A stretch of DNA of 64,000 nt. Origin: Pseudodesulfovibrio sediminis (GTDB lineage Bacteria > Desulfobacterota > Desulfovibrionia > Desulfovibrionales > Desulfovibrionaceae). A program made the translations under genes and the position numbers. The notes under the pieces are model-generated. The model made no database searches and had not been told where the DNA came from. It worked only from the letters and a program-made list of their open reading frames with translations. Position 1 is the stretch's first letter; every line of letters starts with the position of its first letter. Where the stretch lies: positions 1,745,001-1,809,000 of the forward strand of contig NZ_AP024485.1 in the NCBI RefSeq assembly GCF_020886695.1, in the 5' to 3' direction. This document shows, one piece after another, positions 36,401 to 43,581 of the stretch.

Positions 36401-36754
36401 ATGCCCGTGCTCGACAACTGGCGTTTGCTCAAGACACCTAATGGGGATTCGTTCCTCGCTGGAACATGTACAGGCCATCCAAGTATACAAGATGGTCCGA
36501 TTATTACCAATGGGGTGAACCCGACTCAGTGCTTGGAACACGCCGTTGTGATCTCACAATCTGGAACAGAATATAGACTTGGGGAAAAGATGCCACCGGA
36601 TGAAAATCCTGAATTCGCTTTTGCTTTGCTTATGCAGAGAGCCTTAAATCGGCTTTATCAAGCAGGGCAGCCATTATCCAAAGAAGACTTGGAAAAACTA
36701 GGAGAGTTAGTCGGCAAAGTGGTTCGCGGTGAAGAAGTTGGCAATACGTTTTAA
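36401..36754 (+). CDS. Hypothetical protein, orphan cargo gene near the left end
   Basis: 117 residues from the ATG at 36401 (AGGAGAGATC just upstream). The frame is open further back to 36251, but no good start is there. The protein is small, soluble and begins MPVLDNWRLLKTPNGDSFLAG, followed by a weakly repetitive THP-type turn. No recognised family. Position beside the transposon end is typical for late-acquired cargo. Confidence 0.55.
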   Translation: MPVLDNWRLLKTPNGDSFLAGTCTGHPSIQDGPIITNGVNPTQCLEHAVVISQSGTEYRLGEKMPPDENPEFAFALLMQRALNRLYQAGQPLSKEDLEKLGELVGKVVRGEEVGNTF

Positions 36755-36820
36755 TCAACCCTTTTGAAAAACCTTTAAACATTTTTGACGCCTCAACGCG
36801 GAGTCATGTCTCGAAGACTA

Positions 36821-36967
36821 GTTAACAACTTTATTGTTAAGAAAATTTATCAGAAGGGAGCGTCGCAATCACACAGTTAAGAACTTTATTGTTCAGCTAC
36901 TAAATATCAGCCATGGAAAACAACAACATCGGGGCATTTTAGTTAACAACTTTATTGTTCTCCCACA
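36821..36967. repeat. Tn7-like left end with three spaced TnsB sites
   Basis: Inverted 17-mers GTTAACAACTTTATTGT at 36821-36837 and 36942-36958, and GTTAAGAACTTTATTGT at 36876-36892, then TCTCCCACA ending at 36967. The sites are 55-66 bp apart, unlike the tight 20-bp spacing in the right end, the same asymmetry as Tn7. Confidence 0.92.
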
Positions 36968-36972
36968 CTTTT
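36968..36972. repeat. Target-site duplication CTTTT, distal side
   Basis: Matches the copy at 8364-8368 exactly and directly follows the left end of the element. Confidence 0.93.
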
Positions 36973-37057
36973 GTAGCGTGACAATAAAGTTGTTAACATG
37001 ACAATACAGTCGTTAACGACACAATAAAGTTGTTAACGACACAATAAAGTTGTTAAC
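36972..37057. repeat. Right end of a second, older Tn7-like element
   Basis: TGTAGCGTG at 36972 is a damaged version of the TGTGGGAGA terminus. Four TnsB-type 17-mers follow every 20 bp: 36981-36997, 37001-37017 (with CAGTCG), 37021-37037 and 37041-37057. They are nearly identical in sequence to those of the complete element. The first T coincides with the last T of the CTTTT duplication, so both elements used essentially the same insertion point behind glmS. Confidence 0.9.
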
Positions 37058-37111
37058 AAAAGCCGCTTCTGGTGATCCTGAAAATGGAAACAACCAGGAG
37101 CGGCTTTATTC
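37058..37111 (+). promoter_or_regulatory. tnsA leader hairpin of the second element
   Basis: AAAGCCGCTTCTGG (37059-37072) pairs with CCAGGAGCGGCTTT (37094-37107), 14 bp with one wobble pair, and the right arm carries AGGAG, just before the remnant ATG at 37112. It mirrors the hairpin at 8435-8482, and the extra CTGG/CCAG pairing shows the structure is maintained and not merely the sequence. Confidence 0.6.
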
Positions 37112-37250
37112 ATGGCTAAAAAGAGGTACTCCCATTCGGAGACAACGTTTCAACGGTGGGTCTAGGAAGGACGCGATTCCAGCAGGGAGCGCGACTACAA
37201 GCCATGGCTGACAGTAAGAGATGTCCCTTCCAAGGGACGGTTTCGCTGGA
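37112..37250 (+). pseudogene. tnsA: tnsA remnant of the second element
   Basis: The reading begins MAKKRYSHSETTFQRWV, then hits TAG at 37163-37165, then resumes in the same frame with EGRDSSRERDYKPWLTVRD and PSKGRF. It matches the first 45 or so residues of the intact tnsA at 8484, then similarity ends. The gene is therefore both interrupted by a stop and truncated. The remaining sequence to 37405 has no clear coding content. Confidence 0.9.
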
Positions 37251-37409
37251 AAAAACTCACGCTGTCGGTGGGCCTATTTCACGGGAGCAGATCAATGGTG
37301 ACCCACCCCCAGTTTATGTACCGGGCTTATGTTAGTCTGCACTCCAACTGCTGAGGTTGTCCAGCCCTCAGCATAGCTCCCCCTAGGGGGGGGCGACCGG
37401 CGCAGGTCA

Positions 37410-37700
37410 TTGGTTGACCACTTCAGCTGCGACAATTTAGCCTTTTCAAAAAGCCCCCCCATTGATATTGCTTGTTCCGACGAGGTCGAGGAACGACTGG
37501 CCGCTGGAGCCAGCCGGCTCAAGCCCGATGATTGGAAGTCGGGCGAACAGCTCTGGCTTGTTGATCTTGTTGCGCCGTTCGGTGGGGGTGAAGATATTTT
37601 GAAAGAGCTTCGCGAGAATGTGCTCAAGGGGCAGAAGATTAAAACGGTGCAGATGGTTCCTGGTGGGAATGGGATGACTGCTGTTGGTGGTGATTGGTGA
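37410..37700 (+). pseudogene. 3' fragment of a toxin-activating lysine acyltransferase gene, copy 1
   Basis: The reading contains the C-terminal half of an HlyC-type acyltransferase: DEVEERLAAGASRLKPDDW, then LWLVDLVAPFGGGEDILKEL and VKTVQ-type ending. HlyC-type enzymes attach fatty acids to lysines of RTX toxins. The catalytic His lies in the missing N-terminal half, so the fragment cannot be active. This copy keeps about 25 residues more than copies 2 and 3. No L-end repeat precedes it. Confidence 0.7.
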
Positions 37701-37811
37701 TGTGCCCCCCGAAAGTTCAAAACAACAGAAAAATCAGGCCGCCTCTTCGGGAATCTGGTCTTAATTGAAAAATTAACCTTTTCCATAATTAGTAAGGGAG
37801 TATACTACTTT

Positions 37812-38246
37812 ATGCCCATTAATAGTAGTTCGTCGTCTATTAAGATGCCGCCGTTTTCTTCTTTTTCTCTGGACATGCGGACCTTGTTTTCAACGACAAC
37901 AATAGCTTATCTCTATTTTGTGCAACTACCTGAACTGCTCTACATAGTACATTCGATGACACAAGGAGTCGATTCAAATACAAATGCAGCCGTATTTAGC
38001 ATGGGACTAATTTTGATTTCATTCATTTTAAACCTATGCTCTTCTTTGTTTACTTATAAATATCGTAAAATGTACTTGCTAGGTTTTTTTGGATGGATAA
38101 TTGTATCTATAAAAACTAGTTGTACCATTTTTTTTCATGTCTATCATATTTTATTTACACAAATAATAGATGATGTTTTTTTATTAATTCTATCTGTTTT
38201 CATGTTTTTATTAGCGATTAAATTGTTTAAAAGTGGTTCTGTGTAG
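37812..38246 (+). CDS. Small membrane protein (144 residues)
   Basis: Strongly AT-rich gene with about four hydrophobic segments (near residues 30-45, 60-85, 95-112 and 117-138). Its partner 55 bases downstream has the same length and a similar arrangement of helices. No family recognised. Small paired membrane proteins in such debris regions are often immunity proteins, but nothing here proves that. Confidence 0.6.
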   Translation: MPINSSSSSIKMPPFSSFSLDMRTLFSTTTIAYLYFVQLPELLYIVHSMTQGVDSNTNAAVFSMGLILISFILNLCSSLFTYKYRKMYLLGFFGWIIVSIKTSCTIFFHVYHILFTQIIDDVFLLILSVFMFLLAIKLFKSGSV

Positions 38247-38300
38247 TTGTTCATACAAATAGACCAATGTATTATTACATTTTGAGGTTTTGTTTTTATC

Positions 38301-38735
38301 ATGACTTTAATTCAACATATTAAACAAGACTATGATATCAAGACATTTTACATCTCTGTAACGATGGTTTTTATCATAGGCGTACAAATACAAAATGTAT
38401 CAGATAGGTTGTTCTTTCTGTCGATAGCATTACCAGTTAACTTTAGTCCATTCGGGCTAGACGACGTTGTTTTGGTTTTTACTTTTTGGAATATCGTCTT
38501 TTCATTTCTGTCGATTGTTTTCAATATTGTTTCAATAGCACTTACATTCACAGGTCGGACTTGGTGGGTCCTAGGGGGAGTGGGATGGATAATCCCTCTA
38601 TTGTTGCAGGCTGGGTATGGTTGTATTTGGCACTTATCAAATCTAACCGCTAAATATAGTTTTTATGACTGCATAGCAATTTTGGGTGGTTTTTTGATGC
38701 TTATATTTATTTGTACCAAAGGTAGGGCAAAATGA
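38301..38735 (+). CDS. Small membrane protein (144 residues), partner of the previous gene
   Basis: Four hydrophobic segments with TGRTWWVLGGVGWIIPLLLQ in the third, comparable in position with YLLGFFGWIIVSIK in the upstream protein, so the two are probable distant paralogues. The stop overlaps the start of a 47-codon frame (ATGA). Base composition is far more AT-rich than the chromosome around it, a sign of transfer. Confidence 0.6.
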   Translation: MTLIQHIKQDYDIKTFYISVTMVFIIGVQIQNVSDRLFFLSIALPVNFSPFGLDDVVLVFTFWNIVFSFLSIVFNIVSIALTFTGRTWWVLGGVGWIIPLLLQAGYGCIWHLSNLTAKYSFYDCIAILGGFLMLIFICTKGRAK

Positions 38736-38875
38736 GTGGAGATTCTAACTCAATTTGGGATAAGCTCGCGGATGTGATAGGAAAAATTGCACAATCCCCA
38801 GGGAGGAATACTGCTGCTGATCTTGCTGCGGATCAGCGCGAGAAAACCATGGCACTGGCTAGAGAAGAGAAGTAG
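38732..38875 (+). CDS. Short hypothetical protein (47 residues)
   Basis: The ATG overlaps the previous stop. The peptide begins MSGDSNSIWDKLADVIGKIA and ends in a lysine/glutamate-rich tail. It is too short for assignment; the coupled start is the main support. Confidence 0.45.
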   Translation: MSGDSNSIWDKLADVIGKIAQSPGRNTAADLAADQREKTMALAREEK

Positions 38876-38884
38876 GTCCACTTT

Positions 38885-39140
38885 GTTGGACCGCTGAGCA
38901 GCGTTTTTATGGTGGACAGTCCCGCCGCACAACAATGATCATCTGTTAGCAACTTTATTGTTCGCCCACAGTTGTTTGGCAGGTACTAAAAACCGCTTCT
39001 GGCTTGTTGATCTTGTTGCGCCGTTCGGTGGGGGTGAAGATATTTTGAAAGAGCTTCGCGAGAATGTATTCAAAGGGCAGAAAATCAAAACTGTGCAACT
39101 TGCGCCTGATGGAAGTGGAATGACTGTTGTTAAATTGTAA
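38885..39140 (+). repeat. Module with Tn7-like left end and acyltransferase 3' fragment, copy 2
   Basis: The block starts TTGGACCGCTGAGCAGCG and contains a TnsB-type site GTTAGCAACTTTATTGT (38945-38961), a terminus ending CGCCCACA at 38970, then GTTGTTTGGCAGGTA and the fragment reading FWLVDLVAPFGGGEDILKEL. It is a near-copy of 39753-40075 except that about 60 bases between two TnsB sites are missing here, as expected if two sites recombined. The acyltransferase fragment is about 45 codons. Confidence 0.8.
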
Positions 39141-39201
39141 TAAAAATAAATTGTAAGCAGAATCAGTATCATATTACAAAATACATAGAGATGGATCAAG
39201 A

Positions 39202-39711
39202 ATGAAAAAGATAAAAATTTTAATTTTACTGTTGGTATGTTTTTCATCCATGTTAGCAACCACTGGATATTGCGAAGACATAATTATTGATAACTTTGGA
39301 CGCGATCCAGCATCTTTACTAAACAAAATGAATGCAACATATGTCAATGACACTACCTTTAAAGAAATAGTATCTAAAGATGGTATTTATTTCCTCCTCT
39401 TTTGTAGCACCAAAAAAAACCGTGAATTACATGGTCTTGCCACAGTAATATACACAATTTACAAAAAATTCGGTCCAGTCAACATTGTTGTATACCCAAT
39501 AGATAGAGATATTTCAGAAAAAAAACGCCAATTAATAATGGCTAAATACCAGCTAAAACATCTTCCAACCGCTGGTATAGTTAAAATAGACTCTTTAAAC
39601 GGGAATACTATCATGAGTATCGTTGGAGGCCCACAAACTATCAAATCAAGCATTCATCTGTATCATGATATCATCGAAGAGCAACTATTTCCTCTTAAGG
39701 AGGCAAAATAA
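39202..39711 (+). CDS. Secreted protein with a thioredoxin-like fold (no CxxC)
   Basis: 169 residues. Signal peptide MKKIKILILLLVCFSSMLAT with cleavage near GYCED. The pattern YFLLFCSTKKNRELHGLA then LIMAKYQLKHLPTAGIVKI resembles thioredoxin-like proteins (strand, helix, cis-proline segment LPTAG), but the active site pair is replaced by a single Cys. It cannot be an ordinary disulfide oxidoreductase. Very AT-rich; flanked by the two Tn7-end modules. Confidence 0.55.
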   Translation: MKKIKILILLLVCFSSMLATTGYCEDIIIDNFGRDPASLLNKMNATYVNDTTFKEIVSKDGIYFLLFCSTKKNRELHGLATVIYTIYKKFGPVNIVVYPIDRDISEKKRQLIMAKYQLKHLPTAGIVKIDSLNGNTIMSIVGGPQTIKSSIHLYHDIIEEQLFPLKEAK

Positions 39712-39752
39712 TGGGTAGCTTAGGCGGTAATTACTGCCCCTCCCCCCATCCT

Positions 39753-40075
39753 TTGGACCACTGAGCAGCGTTATTAAGGTGGACAGTCCCGCCGCACAAA
39801 CTATGATCACCTGTTAACAACTTTATTGTTTGACACCTGATTTTCCACTGCGAAAAATGTGGGATTCCGCCCCCTCTCAGTTAACAACTTTATTGTTCGC
39901 CCACAGTTGTTTGGCAGGTAATAAAAACCGCTTCTGGCTTGTTGATCTTGTTGCGCCGTTCGGTGGGGGTGAAGATATTTTGAAAGAGCTTCGCGAAAAC
40001 GTGTTCAAAGGGCAGAAGGTCAAGACCGTGCAACCGGCACAGGACGGCAGCGGCATGGCTGTTGTGGAGTGGTAA
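39753..40075 (+). repeat. Module with two TnsB sites, Tn7-like left end and acyltransferase 3' fragment, copy 3
   Basis: Same layout as 38885-39140: TTGGACCACTGAGCAGCG, TnsB-type sites at 39813-39829 and 39880-39896, terminus ending CGCCCACA at 39905, the same GTTGTTTGGCAGGTA flank, and the acyltransferase fragment FWLVDLVAPFGGGEDILKEL ending in a VVEW stop. The two copies differ by point changes, so the duplication is not recent. Confidence 0.8.
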
Positions 40076-40220
40076 AAAGTGCAGACAGGTGTGGCATAAA
40101 CTATCAACCTCTGGGCTCTATCCATTAATGGGTTTAAAAATAGTATTTACTCCCTTTTCCTTTTTAAGCACACCTCTTTGAAGTTTAACATAAGCTGTAT
40201 TAAAAAAGGTATTTATTTTT

Positions 40221-40532
40221 ATGTCACCATGGATCATGACGATAATAATGATCATGTATTTGGTCGGCCTTAGTAAAACTTATGAAAAGGCCGGATATGA
40301 AGCCTATGATATGCTTCTGCCTTATAGGTATATGGATATCGCAGGGCTGCCCAAAATGGCCTGTTTAATAATGTTTCTGCCTTTTGTTAACATTCTGTTT
40401 TTTATTTATATTTTTAACCGAGTTGGTATTCGTTTTGGCTTGAGTAAATGGCTGTCAATTTTTTTGTCCGTGTTTCCATTTGTCCTTGTATGTCTAACTG
40501 GCTTTATGAAGGCCAAAAAATACGACGGATAG
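40221..40532 (+). CDS. Small membrane protein, DUF5684-like
   Basis: 103 residues with three membrane stretches (near 5-20, 45-70, 75-97). YEAYDMLLPYRYMDIAGLP then FLPFVNILFFIYIFNRVGIRFG follow the DUF5684 pattern (YN...DIAG-P...P-VN-I). The family function is unknown to me. It lies downstream of module copy 3. Confidence 0.6.
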   Translation: MSPWIMTIIMIMYLVGLSKTYEKAGYEAYDMLLPYRYMDIAGLPKMACLIMFLPFVNILFFIYIFNRVGIRFGLSKWLSIFLSVFPFVLVCLTGFMKAKKYDG

Positions 40533-40535
40533 TAT

Positions 40536-40788
40536 ATGTCTAAATATGATGCTTTTGGTGGGTATGTTGCGGGTATAGGTGGAGGTATTTACGCAGATAG
40601 AGAAAAAAAGGAGAAGAGGAAGCTTGGCAGCTATAAAGCTACTTGATGCTTATATACGGTGGTCTAAATTGAATGGCGCTGTAGATATATGTATTCATGT
40701 TACTTCAGGCGTCAATTTAACAAGGACTGACCGTTTTTTAAGGAAATGTGGATTTAGACAGACCGGCGGTAACTACGCACTAGGATAG
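40536..40788 (+). pseudogene. Remnant of an acetyltransferase-like gene
   Basis: A 36-codon frame (40536-40646) starts MSKYDAFGGYVAGIGGGIYA, and the overlapping +1 frame (to 40788) continues as LDAYIRWSKLNGAVDICIHV then RTDRFLRKCGFRQTGGNYAL, a segment resembling the C-terminal half of GNAT-type acetyltransferases seen in phages. The two frames together look like one gene damaged by deletion. Weak assignment. Confidence 0.35.
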
Positions 40789-40823
40789 GGATTCATTAAT
40801 AGCGATCAATATTGAGGTAAACC

Positions 40824-41480
40824 ATGACTCCAACACACACTCGATTGCTTTGGTGTAAACTCCAATTCTCAATTGTAATTCTTGTTCTTTGCGTAAATGT
40901 AGCTTTCGCAGGCCAATATGAAGATGCCTGTAGGCATATGGCTGCTGGCGAATATGCTGAAGCATATAGAATATATCATTCACTGTCACTCGATGGCGAT
41001 ACAAACGCCCAATTTAATTTAGGAATGATGGCTCTGGGGAGTCTTGTCGGGAATATCAGAAAAGAAAGTGCCGTCTTTTGGCTTAAATTAGCAGCAGACA
41101 GTGGGCACTATCACGCTCAATATGTGCTTAGTAGATTATACGATAGAGGTGTTGGAACTCCAGTTAATAAACAAGCCGCGAATGAATATCGTGGATTGGC
41201 GGCCGAGGGCAAGGACCCAACAGCTTTGTACGACCTCGGAATGGCCTATATACTCGGGGCTGGGCTACCGCAGGATGAAGTGAAAGGTGTTGGGTATATA
41301 AAGGAATCTGCGAATCTTGGATCTCCTTATTCAATACTTCAATTGGCACTTTTTTACAAAAATGGAGTGTACGTAACAAAAGACATTTCCAAATATCGAA
41401 AATTGATCAAGAGTATCGAAATGTTCGATATCGAAGGTGTCAATGATGAAATCAGGGCAATAGAACGTGAGGGGAACTAA
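40824..41480 (+). CDS. Secreted Sel1-repeat (tetratricopeptide-like) protein
   Basis: 218 residues. A hydrophobic signal ends near AFAGQYEDA. Three to four Sel1-type repeats follow (NAQFNLGMMALG, HAQYVLSRLYDRGVG, TALYDLGMAYILGAGLPQDE, YSILQLALFYKNG). Sel1 proteins act as scaffolds for protein contact in the periplasm or outside the cell. Frequently found as immunity or adaptor proteins beside toxins; the toxin debris 1 kb away fits, but this is context only. Confidence 0.8.
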   Translation: MTPTHTRLLWCKLQFSIVILVLCVNVAFAGQYEDACRHMAAGEYAEAYRIYHSLSLDGDTNAQFNLGMMALGSLVGNIRKESAVFWLKLAADSGHYHAQYVLSRLYDRGVGTPVNKQAANEYRGLAAEGKDPTALYDLGMAYILGAGLPQDEVKGVGYIKESANLGSPYSILQLALFYKNGVYVTKDISKYRKLIKSIEMFDIEGVNDEIRAIEREGN

Positions 41481-41722
41481 TGGCAGGTTTCTCATTCAAA
41501 GAAACCCAGTCGGGCCTTTTTGACCCTGTCAACGACACTCATAAGGTAAACCAAAGGGCAATTGTGAGGTGCTCGCGAGTATTACCAATACACTCCAAGA
41601 GCATAGTGCTTTCTCCTTTTGGCTTTGCAATTTTAAGGGGTAATTGTACCGTCACTATGGACTTCAAATTTAAAGTCCATCCGCTTTCCTGTTTTTGGAT
41701 CAAACACGTAATGTATCACTGA
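41480..41722 (+). CDS. Doubtful small frame, probably a truncated gene
   Basis: 80 codons; the ATG overlaps the previous stop. Only the first 30 or so residues (MAGFSFKETQSGLFDPVNDT) look like protein. The rest reads through DNA that codes better on the other strand. Likely a gene start cut off by an old rearrangement. Confidence 0.25.
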   Translation: MAGFSFKETQSGLFDPVNDTHKVNQRAIVRCSRVLPIHSKSIVLSPFGFAILRGNCTVTMDFKFKVHPLSCFWIKHVMYH

Positions 41723-41825
41723 CTTCTTGCCAGCCTTGAATCTAACAAGAAAAGGCCCAATTGTACCGGGCCTAATGGTCTTAAATGTATAGTAATGTAT
41801 ATAAGCTTACGGCAGGTTTCAAATG
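41636..41825 (-). pseudogene. C-terminal fragment of an unidentified protein
   Basis: Reading on the minus strand, TIGPFLVRFKAGKKSVIHYV and FDPKTGKRMDFKFEVHSDGT form a smooth peptide that ends at TAA near 41636. Upstream the frame meets a stop and has no ATG. This is a leftover tail of a gene on the same strand as the toxin remnants. Confidence 0.35.
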
Positions 41826-41889
41826 ATCTAACTAATGCAGCAATAATAAGAGAGAACAGACACTCCCTTATCAAGGTATTTCTTTTGTT

Positions 41890-42138
41890 CTAAAGAGCAA
41901 TAATGTTTGGCTCATAATCGTCAAAACACTTTTTAATCAATCCCTCGTAATCAAATATTCCATCCTTGTTAACAAAATCATCAGAATAATAGATATATTC
42001 CATGTAGTTTGGGTCGGGTATAATTTTATCCAAAATGGACAAGATATAATCCGACCTTTCTTCTGTAGGCAAAGGCTCGCTTAACAACTCAGATAAAAGA
42101 AACAAGGCTGAGGCCCTATTCAAATCAGCATCACTCAT
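41890..42138 (-). CDS. Immunity-like protein 2 of a DNase toxin cassette
   Basis: 82 residues, strongly acidic, ending in YEPNIIAL. The segment IIPDPNYMEYIYYSDDFVNK is similar to LVPDPAFSDYIFHSSEFYEE in immunity-like protein 1, so the two are paralogues. The ATG lies 6 bases after the stop of the DNase-toxin tip upstream, the usual toxin-immunity order. Acidic immunity proteins bind basic DNase domains tightly. The assignment rests on context and on the paralogue. Confidence 0.6.
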   Translation of the reverse strand: MSDADLNRASALFLLSELLSEPLPTEERSDYILSILDKIIPDPNYMEYIYYSDDFVNKDGIFDYEGLIKKCFDDYEPNIIAL

Positions 42139-42144
42139 AACACA

Positions 42145-42300
42145 CTACTTATTTAAATGGTTATAAGGAGTTCGAATTACAATGTTATTCATATCATACA
42201 CGCCACCACCATTTTGCAATTCCTTGATATGATATGACCTAGCTCATATCGTTTTATTTTACCAATTTCACCGAGAATCAACACAAAATGAGGATTATCA
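42145..42300 (-). pseudogene. Colicin-DNase-type toxin tip, frameshifted (cassette 2)
   Basis: Reading the minus strand gives IGKIKRYELGHI, then after a frameshift ELQNGGGVYDMNNIVIRTPYNHLNK and stop. This is the HNH core of colicin E9-type nucleases (compare [23 protein letters not shown]). A 5-base duplication (ATATCATATC) near 42235 explains the frameshift. Only the last 50 codons remain. Confidence 0.7.
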
Positions 42301-42355
42301 TAATTCGCGTGCTACTAGTTCAATGAGCTTCCTAAAAGGGCTTTAGACCTCACAG

Positions 42356-42585
42356 CTAAAGAGCGATCGGCTTATAATCAAAACCTTTCTCTACCACCCT
42401 ATCAATATCTAGAATATCTTCCTCATAAAATTCCGAAGAATGAAAGATATAGTCGCTAAAAGCCGGGTCAGGAACTAAATCGCTGACCACCTTCCACACG
42501 ACGCTGTCCTCTTCCTCTGTCAACTTCATAGTAAAAAAACCGAGCAACAAAGCTTTAACTAGTATTTTTTTTCTCTAACTGTCAT
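42356..42585 (-). pseudogene. Immunity-like protein 1, frameshift in an A8 run
   Basis: The ATG at 42585 overlaps the stop of the toxin frame (TGATG) and reads MTVREKK, then a stop in the next codons. With one extra A in the run of eight (42565-42572) the frame would continue ILVKALLLGFFTMKLTEEED and on to DYKPIAL. The remaining intact part (42356-42550) is 64 codons. The run could be a slippery on/off switch or a simple mutation. Confidence 0.55.
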
Positions 42586-43234
42586 CACTTTTTACCTTTG
42601 ATATGATTTAATGGTGTTTTTATATATTATTCATATCATACACACTGCCCCCATACTGTAACTCCTCCATATGGTCTAGCTCGTACTGGACACGGCTACC
42701 AATTTGTTGGGTCTCGTGAGCATAAGGTGCCTTTCCAGATTTCATCAGCGTAACGTTAGAAGGAGAAAACTGCTTACTCAAAACAGGGTCAGCTGCTACT
42801 TCTTGCCAAAACGCCTTCCTGAACTTATTGAAATCTGAAAATTCTCTTCCATTCAACTTTTCGGCTATTTGAGCAGGGACTTTACCGGCATTGCCTGCGG
42901 TTCCTTTAAGCCAAGTTTGTCCCTCGATTATTCTGGGCAGATCACTGCCGTGCGAAGCTGCACCTGGGACCAATCTACGGGCAGAGAGCGAACCTTCCCA
43001 GCCTGGCAGTTCTGGTAGATTCGTCTTACCCGCACCGCTGCCTGGGACATTGATTTCATCCATCCTCTTGGCAACGAGCGTTTCCAGTTCGTCGCTACTC
43101 TTGAGGCCTTCGAAGTCAAAATGCGCCAGTGCATCTTGCTGGTCCGGTATTCGCCAATGAGCTTTTTTGGGGAGCTTGCTAAATGCCTCATCTGCATGAT
43201 TGACCATCCATTTTATCGCACTGTCGGGCAGCAA
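42585..43234 (-). pseudogene. C-terminal part of a colicin/pyocin-type HNH DNase toxin (cassette 1)
   Basis: The open part (to 42620) reads KVPAQIAEKLNGREFSDFNK, FRKAFWQEVAADPVLSKQFS, QIGSRVQYELDHMEELQYGG and VYDMNNI, closely following colicin E9 DNase ([42 protein letters not shown]). The reading stops just after MNNI; another frame supplies TPLNHIKGKK, the expected end, up to the TGA at 42585-42587. The upstream side lacks a start codon and runs into TAG near 43280, so delivery domains are lost. The toxin would cut DNA. Now probably silent. Confidence 0.8.
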
Positions 43235-43581
43235 TTTCAGTACGACATCCAGACCCTATTGTCGTCTCAGCAGCTACAGAGAATGGGGATGTCTGTCGGG
43301 ACCGCCACAGGCCCCCTTTCAGTGAGCGTGCACATCCTGCAATTCCATGACCACGACTTTGGCGGTTGTGATGTCAGATTGGGACAAAGAAAAATCACGA
43401 CACGCTGGCTGTCAGAAAAATATTGATTTATCGTATATTGAAACCTCTTCCCCATTATTGCCTGGCCGAACCAGAGTATCAGGGGCACAGGCCAAAACGC
43501 TGGGGGACTTTTATCCAGTCTTATAGACAACTATCAAGGGCTATTGTACGATTACAAATCATGTATGAAGATGGGGGCTTT

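Larger units (their letters stand above)
8369..36967. mobile_element. Complete Tn7-like transposon carrying a polyene/lipid biosynthesis cluster
   Basis: Both ends are visible: TGTGGGAGAACAATAAAG at 8369 and its inverse ending in CTCCCACA at 36967, flanked by CTTTT duplications. The right end holds three TnsB sites spaced every 20 bp; the left end holds three widely spaced sites, the same asymmetry as Tn7. The transposition genes tnsA-B-C-D-E start next to the right end and read inward, with the right end nearest glmS, as in Tn7. Length is 28,599 bp. Cargo runs from a broken vsr gene through a biosynthetic cluster of about 21 genes to a small orphan gene. No cas genes are present, so this is a classical Tn7 relative and not a CRISPR-associated one. 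All transposition genes look intact. Confidence 0.96.

Noticed and set aside
37292-37786. Minus-strand frame opposite the first acyltransferase fragment
   Set aside because: The plus strand gives a recognisable acyltransferase end repeated three times; the minus reading has no family pattern.
41480-41722. Treating the 80-codon frame as a full gene
   Set aside because: Only its first third looks like protein and the opposite strand carries a better peptide in the remainder; listed only as doubtful.
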